A stretch of 6,371 nucleotides of DNA from Ruminococcus sp. (GCA_029063695.1 JAIDNR010000443.1:1-6371), one strand, 5' to 3'. Shown: positions 1-5,502, numbered from the stretch's first letter. Made by a program: numbers and translations. Notes: a model not told the origin generated them from the letters alone.

Positions 1-1
1 C

Positions 2-325
2 AATTATGATATGTACAGTATACTTGATTTAATGGGTATATCGTCAGAGCCACTGAAGAAAGTGACAAAGGTAAAAGTGAAACACTATGACAATAAAAAA
101 GAATATTACTTTAGGAACTTTCAGAAAAATGAAAGGACATATATTGAAGTGACTGGTAAAAATAAGAAATACCGTTCAATACATAATGCATACACTTTTA
201 ACCTGATAGCAACGACAATGCCACATGATATGGTTGCCGAGTATGCAAAAGCATTAAAAGATTACTATTATTATTTTTCTAAAGAGTGTGGTTCTTTTAA
301 TGGGGTAGATGAAAGCTCATTATGA
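2..325 (+). CDS. Unrecognised protein, probably the 3' part of a longer gene
   Basis: The frame is open to the left edge of the window. The first in-window ATG (11-13) has no visible ribosome binding site in the ten bases before it, so the gene probably starts outside. From that Met the product has 104 residues and ends in TGA at 323-325. It is rich in Lys, Tyr and Asn, has a run of four Tyr (about residues 85-88) in a probable helix near the C-terminus, and shows no signal peptide, membrane segment or catalytic motif I recognise. The basic N-terminal half could bind nucleic acid, but that is only inference from composition. It lies on the element side of the att site at 3447-3470 and points the same way as the integrase, so it is probably cargo or maintenance DNA of the integrated element. 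I do not recognise the family. Confidence 0.55.
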   Translation, partial: NYDMYSILDLMGISSEPLKKVTKVKVKHYDNKKEYYFRNFQKNERTYIEVTGKNKKYRSIHNAYTFNLIATTMPHDMVAEYAKALKDYYYYFSKECGSFNGVDESSL

Positions 326-378
326 GGCTGAACGTAATAAAAAATAACCGTCCTAAGTTTTGAAATGCTCCCCTTTTG

Positions 379-422
379 TTAGACAATGTGGTATAATAGA
401 AGTATACCAAAATTAAGTCTAA
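379..422 (+). promoter_or_regulatory. Extended -10 promoter overlapped by nested inverted repeats (operator-like)
   Basis: A perfect TATAAT at 392-397 is preceded by TGG, giving an extended -10 (TGnTATAAT); no good -35 is seen at the right distance. GGTATA (390-395) and TATACC (403-408) form a 6-7-6 inverted repeat across the -10. An outer pair, TTAGAC (379-384) and GTCTAA (417-422), lies around it, offset by about 1.5 bp from the same centre. An SD-like AAAGGG ends at 430, where the IS begins. This looks like the promoter and operator of a regulatory gene, plausibly the HTH gene whose end survives beyond the IS. The promoter is fairly clear; the operator role is inferred from symmetry. Confidence 0.55.
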
Positions 423-430
423 TGAAAGGG

Positions 431-493
431 CAACACCATTAAGCTAAGGAAAATTGATGAACAAAATGTAAATTTTGCAGAAAAGCACTTGAC
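431..493 (+). repeat. Left terminal inverted repeat of the IS
   Basis: This 63-bp sequence begins CAACACCATTAAGC and matches the reverse complement of 1998-2060 with four substitutions and no gaps. Its inner edge contains a perfect TTGACA (489-494) pointing inward, but no matching -10 is found 16-18 bp further on, so I do not call it a promoter. Confidence 0.9.
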
Positions 494-511
494 AAAACGA
501 AGAAAATCTGC

Positions 512-538
512 GGTTTCATTGCCTGTGGCAATGAAACC
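512..538 (+). promoter_or_regulatory. Perfect 12-bp stem-loop in the transposase leader
   Basis: The arms at 512-523 and 527-538 are perfectly complementary around a TGT loop. No T-tract follows on the + strand, so it is not a typical intrinsic terminator. It lies between the left IS end and the transposase start, where some IS elements carry structures that dampen transposase expression from transcripts entering from outside. That role is inferred from position only. Confidence 0.6.
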
Positions 539-540
539 AA

Positions 541-577
541 TTGAAATAGGTGTATGTTTTTCACTATTTCAAGGAGG
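541..577 (+). promoter_or_regulatory. Second leader stem-loop abutting the transposase Shine-Dalgarno site
   Basis: TTGAAATAG (541-549) pairs perfectly with CTATTTCAA (564-572), and TG (551-552) can add two pairs with CA (562-563) across a bulged G. The 3' arm runs into the ribosome binding site AAGGAGG (571-577), which sits eight bases before the ATG at 586. When folded, the stem would lie directly against the ribosome landing site and could reduce initiation. The structure is visible; the effect is inferred. Confidence 0.5.
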
Positions 578-585
578 TTTTCTAT

Positions 586-1914
586 ATGAGTTATGTCGGG
601 AAATTACGGAAGAAGCTTTTCGGTGTCATTGATGCTGTTTGCACTCAGCGTGAAAAGTATTTTGTTTCATCGAAAAAAGATTTCACTCGCAGGGGCAAAT
701 TCATACCGCAGGATATTTTCAAATCGCTCCTCCTCATGGAAAGTAAGTCACTTTCTCACGAATTACTGCCGTATTTTAACTTTAAAAAGGAAACGCCCAC
801 ACCTTCTGCTTTCGTACAGGCTTGTGCTAAAATAAAGCCCGAAGGGTTTGAAGCTGTTTTTGACAAATTTGTTTCGGAAACAACAGATAATAATGCAAAA
901 TATCTGTATAAAGGCTATCGGATTTTGGCAGTTGACGGATCGGATTCTCACGTCCCTGATAATCCTGATGACCCCGAGTCTTACTTTCCGAATCCTAACT
1001 ACAATCTGTTTCATATCAATGCGATGTATGATCTCATCAGACATACATATACCGATGTTATTATTAAGAAAAAGCGTACAACAAATGAAAGAGCAGCGTT
1101 CATTGATATGATCGAAACACATCGTAACGATAATATTCCCATCATCTTTACCGCCGACCGCGGCTATGAAAGTTACAACGACATGGCTCATGTTACAGAA
1201 TTCGGACACAAATTCGTGATCCGTGTAAAGGATATTGACAGTCAAGGAATCGCAGCCGATCTTGGATTGCCGGACACCTATTTTGACAAGTGTATGACCT
1301 TAAAACTGACTCGCAGAGCTACACGGGAAATAAAAGAAATGAGAAAGACCGACGCTTGTATCCGGCATATTATGGGCGATCTTGATTATCTCCCGAAAGA
1401 TTATGATCGTAAGGCACCTGCACAGTTTTACGAACTTCCCATAAGAATCGTTCGCTTCAAAGTTAAAAACACAACTGAAGTTATTATGACAAATCTGTCT
1501 AAAGAAGAATTTTCTGTTGGAGAAATCAAGAAAATTTACGGTATGCGCTGGAGTATAGAAACATCATTCAGAGATCTCAAACATACGATTGGATTGAATT
1601 ATTATCACGCCAAAAAGTCAGATAATATTCTTCAGGAGATATACTCACGTATGGTGATGTACAATTTCTGCCAACTGATAACAAACAGTGCAAAAATTAA
1701 GCGTACCAAGTCAGGAAAGGGCAGAAAACTTGCATACAAAATCCATTTTTCACAATCCGTGCAGATATGTCGGGAATTTCTGAAAAATAAAATCAAGTGC
1801 AATGATGTTCTAATGCTGATCGAAAAATATATTCTCCCGATACACGGGGGAAAGGATCACCCACGTACAAAAGCTCCTCGGCGCGAGATATATTTCAATT
1901 ATCGATTAGCCTGA
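586..1914 (+). CDS. IS4-family DDE transposase
   Basis: The gene encodes a 442-residue transposase that cuts and joins the ends of the surrounding IS through a two-metal RNase H-fold site. The catalytic triad is visible: Asp117 in AVDGSD, Asp191 in FTADRGYE, and Glu325 in the IS4 signature YGMRWSIETSFRDLK, where Y318, R321, E325 and K332 have the Y-2-R-3-E-6-K spacing. A long beta-strand insertion between the second Asp and the Glu (about 210-315) is normal for this group, as is the basic C-terminus ending in YFNYR. I chose the ATG at 586 because AAGGAGG lies eight bases upstream; an in-frame ATG at 550 would add 12 residues but has no ribosome site. The frame is uninterrupted and all key residues are present, so the enzyme is probably functional. 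I cannot assign the IS subgroup or name. Confidence 0.92.
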   Translation: MSYVGKLRKKLFGVIDAVCTQREKYFVSSKKDFTRRGKFIPQDIFKSLLLMESKSLSHELLPYFNFKKETPTPSAFVQACAKIKPEGFEAVFDKFVSETTDNNAKYLYKGYRILAVDGSDSHVPDNPDDPESYFPNPNYNLFHINAMYDLIRHTYTDVIIKKKRTTNERAAFIDMIETHRNDNIPIIFTADRGYESYNDMAHVTEFGHKFVIRVKDIDSQGIAADLGLPDTYFDKCMTLKLTRRATREIKEMRKTDACIRHIMGDLDYLPKDYDRKAPAQFYELPIRIVRFKVKNTTEVIMTNLSKEEFSVGEIKKIYGMRWSIETSFRDLKHTIGLNYYHAKKSDNILQEIYSRMVMYNFCQLITNSAKIKRTKSGKGRKLAYKIHFSQSVQICREFLKNKIKCNDVLMLIEKYILPIHGGKDHPRTKAPRREIYFNYRLA

Positions 1915-1997
1915 GCCATTTGAATTGATACATTTTTTAGCAGGTTTTATTCTGTCTGCTTTGCTGCGCCCTGTGATACAACAATCACCATTAAACT

Positions 1998-2060
1998 GTC
2001 AAGTGTTTTTTTGCAAAATTTACATTTTCTTCATCAATTTTCCTTAGCTTAATAGTGTTG
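1998..2060 (-). repeat. Right terminal inverted repeat of the IS
   Basis: This is the reverse complement of the left end with four differences in 63 bp. Read outward it ends GCTTAATAGTGTTG, and the following bases ACA complete a TTGACA across the junction (2058-2063). No -10 lies at a workable distance from that hexamer (the nearest TATAAT is 26 bp on), so the junction does not obviously create a promoter. Confidence 0.9.
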
Positions 2061-2185
2061 ACATATTGGAGGTATCGACAAGGACACTTTATAATTATGA
2101 CAAAGAACCTGAAAGACTTACATTGAAAAAAATTGAAGGATTTATGAAGTATACAGGTGTACAATTTCAATATTTGATTCAATGA
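2057..2185 (+). pseudogene. C-terminal remnant of a Cro/C1-type HTH regulator, truncated at the IS
   Basis: Directly beyond the right end of the IS, a frame too short for ordinary gene calling reads VDILEVSTRTLYNYDKEPER and continues about 22 residues to TGA at 2183-2185. ILEVSTRTLYNYDK fits the second and third helices of a lambda-repressor/XRE-type HTH (compare 'lgVS..Tl.nyek'), followed by a short C-terminal helical tail. The first helix and start codon, perhaps 15-25 codons, are missing. The last few bases of the IS encode the first residues shown, and a TAG at 2045-2047 inside the IS closes the frame upstream. No frame in the left flank (before 431) supplies the missing part. The gene sat just before the integrase and was probably the element's own regulator. 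The HTH identity comes from pattern recognition over a short stretch. Confidence 0.6.
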
Positions 2186-2193
2186 AAAAATCC

Positions 2194-2222
2194 TTGCAAA
2201 ATAAGAAATACAGCGTTATAAT
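2194..2222 (+). promoter_or_regulatory. Sigma-A promoter of the integrase
   Basis: TTGCAA (2194-2199), a 17-bp spacer and a perfect TATAAT (2217-2222) lie between the HTH remnant's stop and the integrase start. The expected transcript begins about 20 bases before the ribosome site AGAGG (2240-2244). The integrase can therefore be expressed independently of whatever lies upstream of the IS. Confidence 0.75.
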
Positions 2223-2248
2223 TAGTAAAAAGTTTGTTTAGAGGTTGA

Positions 2249-3292
2249 ATGATTATGAAAATTAAACAATTAAAAAATGGTATGTTCTCAGCTGTTATTT
2301 CAATGGGGTTTGACGAAAATGGTAAAAGAGTCCAGAATCGTATTACGGCAAATACAAAGTGGGAAGTACAGAAGATTGCTGATGAACTTGTGACCAATAA
2401 GATTAACATTGCAAGTCAGGAGCTTACAGTGGAACAAGCTATGATAGAGTATGTTGAGTGTCGTTCAAGTCTGATTGAGTCAACTACATTGAGAAATTAT
2501 AATGAGATAATACGTAACAGGCTTGCAACTATTAAAAATGTCAAAATCAAACAGTTGAGGATTATCGACATTCAAAGAGCAATAAATAAAGAAGCATCTA
2601 TGGGTTTATCCCGTAGAACAGTAAAAAATGGTGTTAGTTTGCTGAAAGCATCTTTGGAATTTTTTGATATAAACCTGAATTTTAAGAAACTGCAATATCC
2701 AAAGGACATACCAAAGTCAGAGGAGGCATTACCTGAACTTACAGAAGTCTTTGCATTGTTGAAAGGTACATCAATTGAGGTTTATTGTGCATAGGCTTTT
2801 AATGGCTGTATGAGAATAGGTAAAGTGCTTGGTCTGAAATTTTCCGACTGGGATTATGAAACTCATACTTTACATATTCACCGCACACAGATAGTTACTG
2901 ATAATGGCATAGCATACAGGGATTATTGCAAAACACCTAAGAGCATAAGAAAAATTGAACTCAGTGCGGAATTGTGTGAGCAGATAAAAAAACTCCCACA
3001 CAGCAGTGAAGATGAGTTTATTGTACCATTGACAAGAAAGGCATTGTATTCACGTTATGCAAGGATAATGAAACGTAATGGATTACCTACTAAATTCCAT
3101 TTGACACGTAAGATGAGTGCAAGTGCTTTACACGCAAGCGGTATGCCGGATAAGTATATTCTTTATCTTGGTGGGTGGTCTACAGATAATGTTTTAAAGT
3201 CAGTTTACGAAAAAACATTTGAGAGTGAGAGAAGCATTGCAAACAGGCAGGCTGTATTATGCTTTGAAAAAATCAATGAGCAGATTAAATAA
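2249..3292 (+). pseudogene. Tyrosine recombinase (phage/ICE-type integrase) with an internal amber stop
   Basis: This is a site-specific recombinase gene of 347 codons interrupted by TAG at 2792-2794 (codon 182); the frame continues unchanged to TAA at 3290-3292. Reading through, the order is an N-terminal AP2-like arm-binding domain (about 1-50), a SAM-like core-binding domain (about 57-150) and the catalytic domain. Catalytic residues are Arg189, a candidate beta-hairpin Lys (about 228), His284 and Arg287 (HLTR), Trp310 (GGW, replacing the usual His) and the nucleophile Tyr320 (VYEKTF). The stop falls where the family has a hydrophobic residue just before the first catalytic Arg; TTG to TAG is the simplest origin. 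The normally conserved acidic residue after that Arg (R-x-G-E) is Lys192 here. No ribosome site precedes the next Met (2810), so the catalytic half is unlikely to be made alone. ATG 2249 and ATG 2255 are both possible starts after AGAGG (2240-2244). Confidence 0.88.
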
Positions 3293-3322
3293 TAATGTAA
3301 GCTTATAAATTGAAAAAAGTAC

Positions 3323-3351
3323 TTGCAAAATATTAAATATTATGCTATAAT
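3323..3351 (+). promoter_or_regulatory. Strong outward-facing promoter between integrase and att site
   Basis: TTGCAA (3323-3328), 17 bp, then TATAAT (3346-3351), with TGC before it giving an extended -10. It shares the ten bases TTGCAAAATA, the same spacer length and the same -10 with the integrase promoter at 2194-2222. Transcription would leave the element through the att core and head for the membrane-protein gene at 3531. No convincing reading frame follows before 3531, so the product may be a short non-coding RNA ending at the terminator at 3479-3500, or read-through into the host gene. Confidence 0.65.
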
Positions 3352-3353
3352 AT

Positions 3354-3373
3354 AAAATAGGAAAGGCTATTTT
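3354..3373 (+). promoter_or_regulatory. Hairpin at the expected 5' end of the outward transcript
   Basis: AAAATAG (3354-3360) and CTATTTT (3367-3373) form a perfect 7-bp stem with the loop GAAAGG. The structure begins only two bases after the -10, at or near the predicted transcription start. The stem is A/T-rich and so only moderately stable. The loop resembles a ribosome site but no usable start codon follows. Confidence 0.4.
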
Positions 3374-3446
3374 GTATTGTGACACAGAGAATGATATAGT
3401 GAAAGTTTATAGAAATATATACAAAAACACACGGTTGTTGACGAGT

Positions 3447-3470
3447 GTTCGAATCCTGTCACCTCAACCA
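3447..3470 (+). other. Attachment site core: tRNA 3'-end fragment
   Basis: The sequence is a tRNA 3' end: last T-stem base and T-loop (GTTCGAAT), 3' T-stem (CCTGT), 3' acceptor strand (CACCTCA), discriminator A and CCA. The bases before it do not form the 5' T-stem (ACAGG would be needed; GAGTG is present), and no 5' acceptor strand TG(A/G)GGTG occurs in the preceding 90 bases. It is therefore a fragment, not a gene. Integrases commonly use exactly this part of a tRNA gene as attB, and the integrase gene ends about 150 bp upstream. The intact, regenerated tRNA gene should lie at the element's other end, left of the window, on the + strand. The acceptor implies a U1-A72 pair; I cannot assign the amino acid. 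Confidence 0.8.
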
Positions 3471-3478
3471 TTATTGTT

Positions 3479-3500
3479 AAAGCCGTCTGCACGGTTTTTC
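3479..3500 (+). terminator. Short intrinsic terminator behind the att site, probably of the original tRNA gene
   Basis: AAAGCCGT (3479-3486) pairs with ACGGTTTT (3491-3498), including one G-T pair, around a CTGC loop, and the run of T overlaps the 3' arm. It follows the CCA by eight bases, the usual place for a tRNA terminator. It separates the outward promoter at 3323-3351 from the gene at 3531, and its modest length may allow read-through. Confidence 0.6.
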
Positions 3501-3530
3501 TGATAAAATAATTCAACGGAAAGGCTTACT

Positions 3531-4796
3531 ATGGATAATTCAAACACGTGGAAAATTATACTTGTCGTCGTAATGATGATATTTTCTGCACTCTTTTCAG
3601 GTACAGAAACGGCATATTCGAGCGTCAACAAGCTGAGACTTAAAAATTTTGAGGCTCAGGGCAATAAAAAGGCATCAAAGGCACTGAAACTTGCAAACCG
3701 CTTTGACGATGTTCTTACTGCTGTACTTATTGGCAACAATATTGTAAATATTGCAACATCATCAGTCAGCACGCTTATTTTCGTGAGCTGGTTCGGAGAC
3801 AGCGGTGCAGGAATTTCAACAGCAGTCATAACAATTCTTGTACTTATTTTCTGTGAAGTTCTTCCTAAATCGTATGCAAAGAGAAATGCCGAAAAACTTG
3901 CACTTCTTTTTGCTTCTCCACTCTCCGCACTTGTGACTATACTTAAACCATTTGTATGGATTCTGAATAAGATGTCATCAATTTTTAAAGGCACAGATTC
4001 TCCGACCGTAACAGAAGATGAACTTAAATACATGATTGACGAAATTGAAGAAGAGGGGATTATTGAAGAACAGGAAAGCGAACTTGTAAAGTCCGCACTT
4101 GATTTCGATGAAATTACCGTGAATGAAATTCTTATTCCCAGAGTTAAGGTTATAGGCGTTGAAATAAACGAATCTGTTGAAAGTATAAAAGAGATTTTCA
4201 GTCGGGAAATGTATTCCAGAATGCCTATTTTTGAAAAAAGTCTTGATAATATTATAGGAATAATCACAAACAAGGCATTTTTCAAGATGCTTGTTGAGGA
4301 AAAAAGTGATATACGTGAAATTATTCAGGAAGTTCCACATATTGCCGATACCAACCTGATAAGCGAAGCAATGAAATTCATGCAGAGAGCAAAAGTACAT
4401 CTTGCTGTTGTAACAGACCAGTATGGCGGTACAAAGGGAATAGTTACTCTTGAAGATATAATCGAAGAGCTTGTCGGTGAAATCTATGATGAAGACGATG
4501 AAATCATAACAAATATTGTAAAAATATCTGAAAACAAGTATGAAGTTATGGGCGATACGAATATAAGTGACCTGCTTGAAATTTCAGGATTTGATTCGGC
4601 TTTCATTGATACGGATTATACAACTGTCGGCGGCTGGGTTACTGATGTTATGGAGCATATACCCGAATCGGGTGAAACTGTCGAATCGGATATATTCCGT
4701 CTTACTGCTTTGGAAGTGAATGAAAATAAGGTTGAAAAGGTTATTATAGAAATAATCCCCGATTATGGTGAAGATAATCAGAAAGACGGGCAGTAG
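3531..4796 (+). CDS. CNNM/CorC-type membrane protein (DUF21, CBS pair, CorC_HlyC domain)
   Basis: A 421-residue protein of the family often annotated hemolysin C/TlyC-like or CorC; relatives act in Mg2+ (and Co2+) transport or homeostasis, and toxin activity is doubtful. The DUF21 transmembrane domain occupies about residues 6-150, with hydrophobic segments near 8-28, 61-87, 95-115 and 125-147. Family ion-site motifs are present: SGTETA (23-28), GNNIVNI (68-74) and EVLPKSYA (109-116). An acidic linker (161-190) leads to two CBS domains (about 200-255 and 264-320), usually an ATP/Mg2+ sensor, then a CorC_HlyC domain (about 328-411). Length and order are complete for the family. GGAAAGG (3518-3524) lies six bases before the ATG. 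No promoter is evident between the terminator at 3479-3500 and the start, so it may depend on read-through from the tRNA or the element's outward promoter. It is the first chromosomal gene beyond the element; the gene at 4921 has its own promoter. Confidence 0.92.
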   Translation: MDNSNTWKIILVVVMMIFSALFSGTETAYSSVNKLRLKNFEAQGNKKASKALKLANRFDDVLTAVLIGNNIVNIATSSVSTLIFVSWFGDSGAGISTAVITILVLIFCEVLPKSYAKRNAEKLALLFASPLSALVTILKPFVWILNKMSSIFKGTDSPTVTEDELKYMIDEIEEEGIIEEQESELVKSALDFDEITVNEILIPRVKVIGVEINESVESIKEIFSREMYSRMPIFEKSLDNIIGIITNKAFFKMLVEEKSDIREIIQEVPHIADTNLISEAMKFMQRAKVHLAVVTDQYGGTKGIVTLEDIIEELVGEIYDEDDEIITNIVKISENKYEVMGDTNISDLLEISGFDSAFIDTDYTTVGGWVTDVMEHIPESGETVESDIFRLTALEVNENKVEKVIIEIIPDYGEDNQKDGQ

Positions 4797-4856
4797 TGAT
4801 ACTTATTCAGAAAAAAACCATATCCATAAGGTCGATACTCATATAGAATTTTTCTA

Positions 4857-4885
4857 TTGACATAACAGTTTTTTTGATGTATAAT
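4857..4885 (+). promoter_or_regulatory. Consensus sigma-A promoter of the DJ-1 family gene
   Basis: TTGACA (4857-4862) and TATAAT (4880-4885) are both perfect and separated by 17 bp. The start of transcription would be near 4892, leaving a short leader with AGAGGT (4909-4914) six bases before the ATG at 4921. An AT-only-core palindrome, ATAGAA-TTT-TTCTAT (4843-4857), touches the -35 and might be an operator or chance. Confidence 0.85.
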
Positions 4886-4920
4886 ATTAGTAAAATAAAT
4901 CGGAATTTAGAGGTAAGAAA

Positions 4921-5502
4921 ATGAAAATACTTTTATTCCTTGCAAAAGGCTTTGAAACAATGGAGGCAAGTGTATTTGTTGATGTTATGGGGTGGGCAAG
5001 AAATGATTACCATTATGATGTTGACGTAATCACTTGCGGATTTAGAAAAACTGTTATAAGCACTTTTGGTGTACCTGTAACTGTTGACGTATTATTGAAA
5101 GATATTTGTGTAGATGAGTACGATGCGTTAGCAATTCCCGGTGGCTTTGAAGAATTTGGATTTTATGAAGAAGCCTTTTCCAAAGAGTTATCAGATGTAA
5201 TTAACACGTTCAACCGTCAACACAAGATGATAGCAACAGTTTGTGTTGCAGCTCTTGCACTTGCCCATAGTGGTATTTTAACAGGGAAAAAGGCTACAAC
5301 TTATCATCTGAATAACGGACATAGACAGAAACAGCTTGCAGAATATGGTGTAGAAATTGTTAATGAGCCTGTTGTTAAAACTGATAATATCATTACTTCG
5401 TATTGCCCACAAACTGCACCAGAGGTTGCATTCACTCTTTTAGAAAACCTTATAGGAACAAAAGAAATGCACAATGTAAAAGCCGCTATGGGGTTTGAGT
5501 GA
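4921..5502 (+). CDS. DJ-1/PfpI (ThiJ) family protein
   Basis: A 193-residue cytosolic protein of the DJ-1 superfamily, the usual length for the single-domain branch. The Rossmann-like start MKILLFLAKGFETMEA aligns with the start of human DJ-1, placing Glu15 at the conserved Glu18 of DJ-1. IPGG (72-75) forms the conserved glycine turn. The reactive Cys is Cys108 in the nucleophile elbow ATVCVAALAL, and TTYHL (126-130) is the region of the DJ-1 active-site His. Family members have been reported as glutathione-independent glyoxalases (methylglyoxal to lactate), protein repair or chaperone enzymes, or amidases/proteases, so the substrate is not predictable here. It has its own promoter and appears to be a single-gene unit, ending about 45 bp before a hairpin shared with kptA. 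Confidence 0.9.
   Translation: MKILLFLAKGFETMEASVFVDVMGWARNDYHYDVDVITCGFRKTVISTFGVPVTVDVLLKDICVDEYDALAIPGGFEEFGFYEEAFSKELSDVINTFNRQHKMIATVCVAALALAHSGILTGKKATTYHLNNGHRQKQLAEYGVEIVNEPVVKTDNIITSYCPQTAPEVAFTLLENLIGTKEMHNVKAAMGFE

Larger units (their letters stand above)
431..2060 (+). mobile_element. IS4-family-like insertion sequence, about 1630 bp
   Basis: The element is bounded by inverted repeats of 63 bp (431-493 and 1998-2060; 59 of 63 positions match) and carries one transposase gene. The outermost bases are CAACAC at the left and GTGTTG at the right, and the match stops just outside them. No direct target duplication is visible: the left flank ends in AATGAAAGGG and the right flank begins with ACATATTGGA. 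The transposase has the Y-2-R-3-E-6-K signature of the IS4 group. The interior is visibly richer in GC than the element around it, as expected for a recent arrival. The intact transposase and well-matched ends suggest it could still be active. Confidence 0.88.
1..3470 (+). mobile_element. Right end of an integrated element (tRNA-targeting, integrase-type)
   Basis: A tyrosine recombinase gene lies about 150 bp from a 24-bp tRNA 3'-end sequence that has no tRNA body in front of it. This is the usual layout of an integrative element's distal end. An HTH regulator remnant sits immediately upstream of the integrase, as in many phages, ICEs and integrative mobilisable elements. The left end and the intact tRNA gene should lie upstream of the window, so the element's size and type cannot be judged. 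The integrase has a premature stop and an IS sits in the control region, so this copy looks degenerate. The right border is well supported by the att core; calling everything to the left of it one element is inference. Confidence 0.65.

Noticed and set aside
763..1245. Long antisense frame inside the transposase
   Set aside because: It is opposite a gene with clear DDE motifs and has no ribosome site or recognisable family; a shadow frame. The same applies to the antisense frames inside the CNNM/CorC gene.
1986..1994. CACCATTAA, also present in the left IS tip (434-443 region)
   Set aside because: Only nine bases, in direct orientation inside the IS; could be chance, and the proper right end is clearly 1998-2060.
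421..2070. Target-site duplication flanking the IS
   Set aside because: No direct repeat of useful length is found between the bases before 431 and those after 2060.
2066..2095. Promoter TTGGAG-N18-TATAAT within the HTH remnant
   Set aside because: The -35 is poor and the hexamers lie in coding sequence; the better integrase promoter is at 2194-2222.
1991..2182. Minus-strand frame across the right IS end
   Set aside because: It consists largely of the AT-rich inverted repeat and the antisense of the HTH remnant; not convincing as a gene.
2810..3292. The integrase catalytic half as an independent gene
   Set aside because: It is in the same frame as the upstream half, lacks a ribosome site, and starts in the middle of the catalytic domain; it is the downstream part of a broken gene.
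3380..3470. A complete tRNA gene ending at the CCA
   Set aside because: No 5' acceptor strand, D-arm or anticodon arm is found, and the 5' T-stem does not pair; only the 3' fragment is present.
3399..3503. A 34-codon GTG-start frame running through the att core and terminator
   Set aside because: Ribosome site is weak, and the frame is made of tRNA 3'-end and terminator sequence; most likely chance.
4843..4857. ATAGAA-TTT-TTCTAT as terminator of the CNNM/CorC gene
   Set aside because: The stem is pure weak pairs apart from one G-C and is not followed by a T-tract; it is better left as a possible operator touching the -35.
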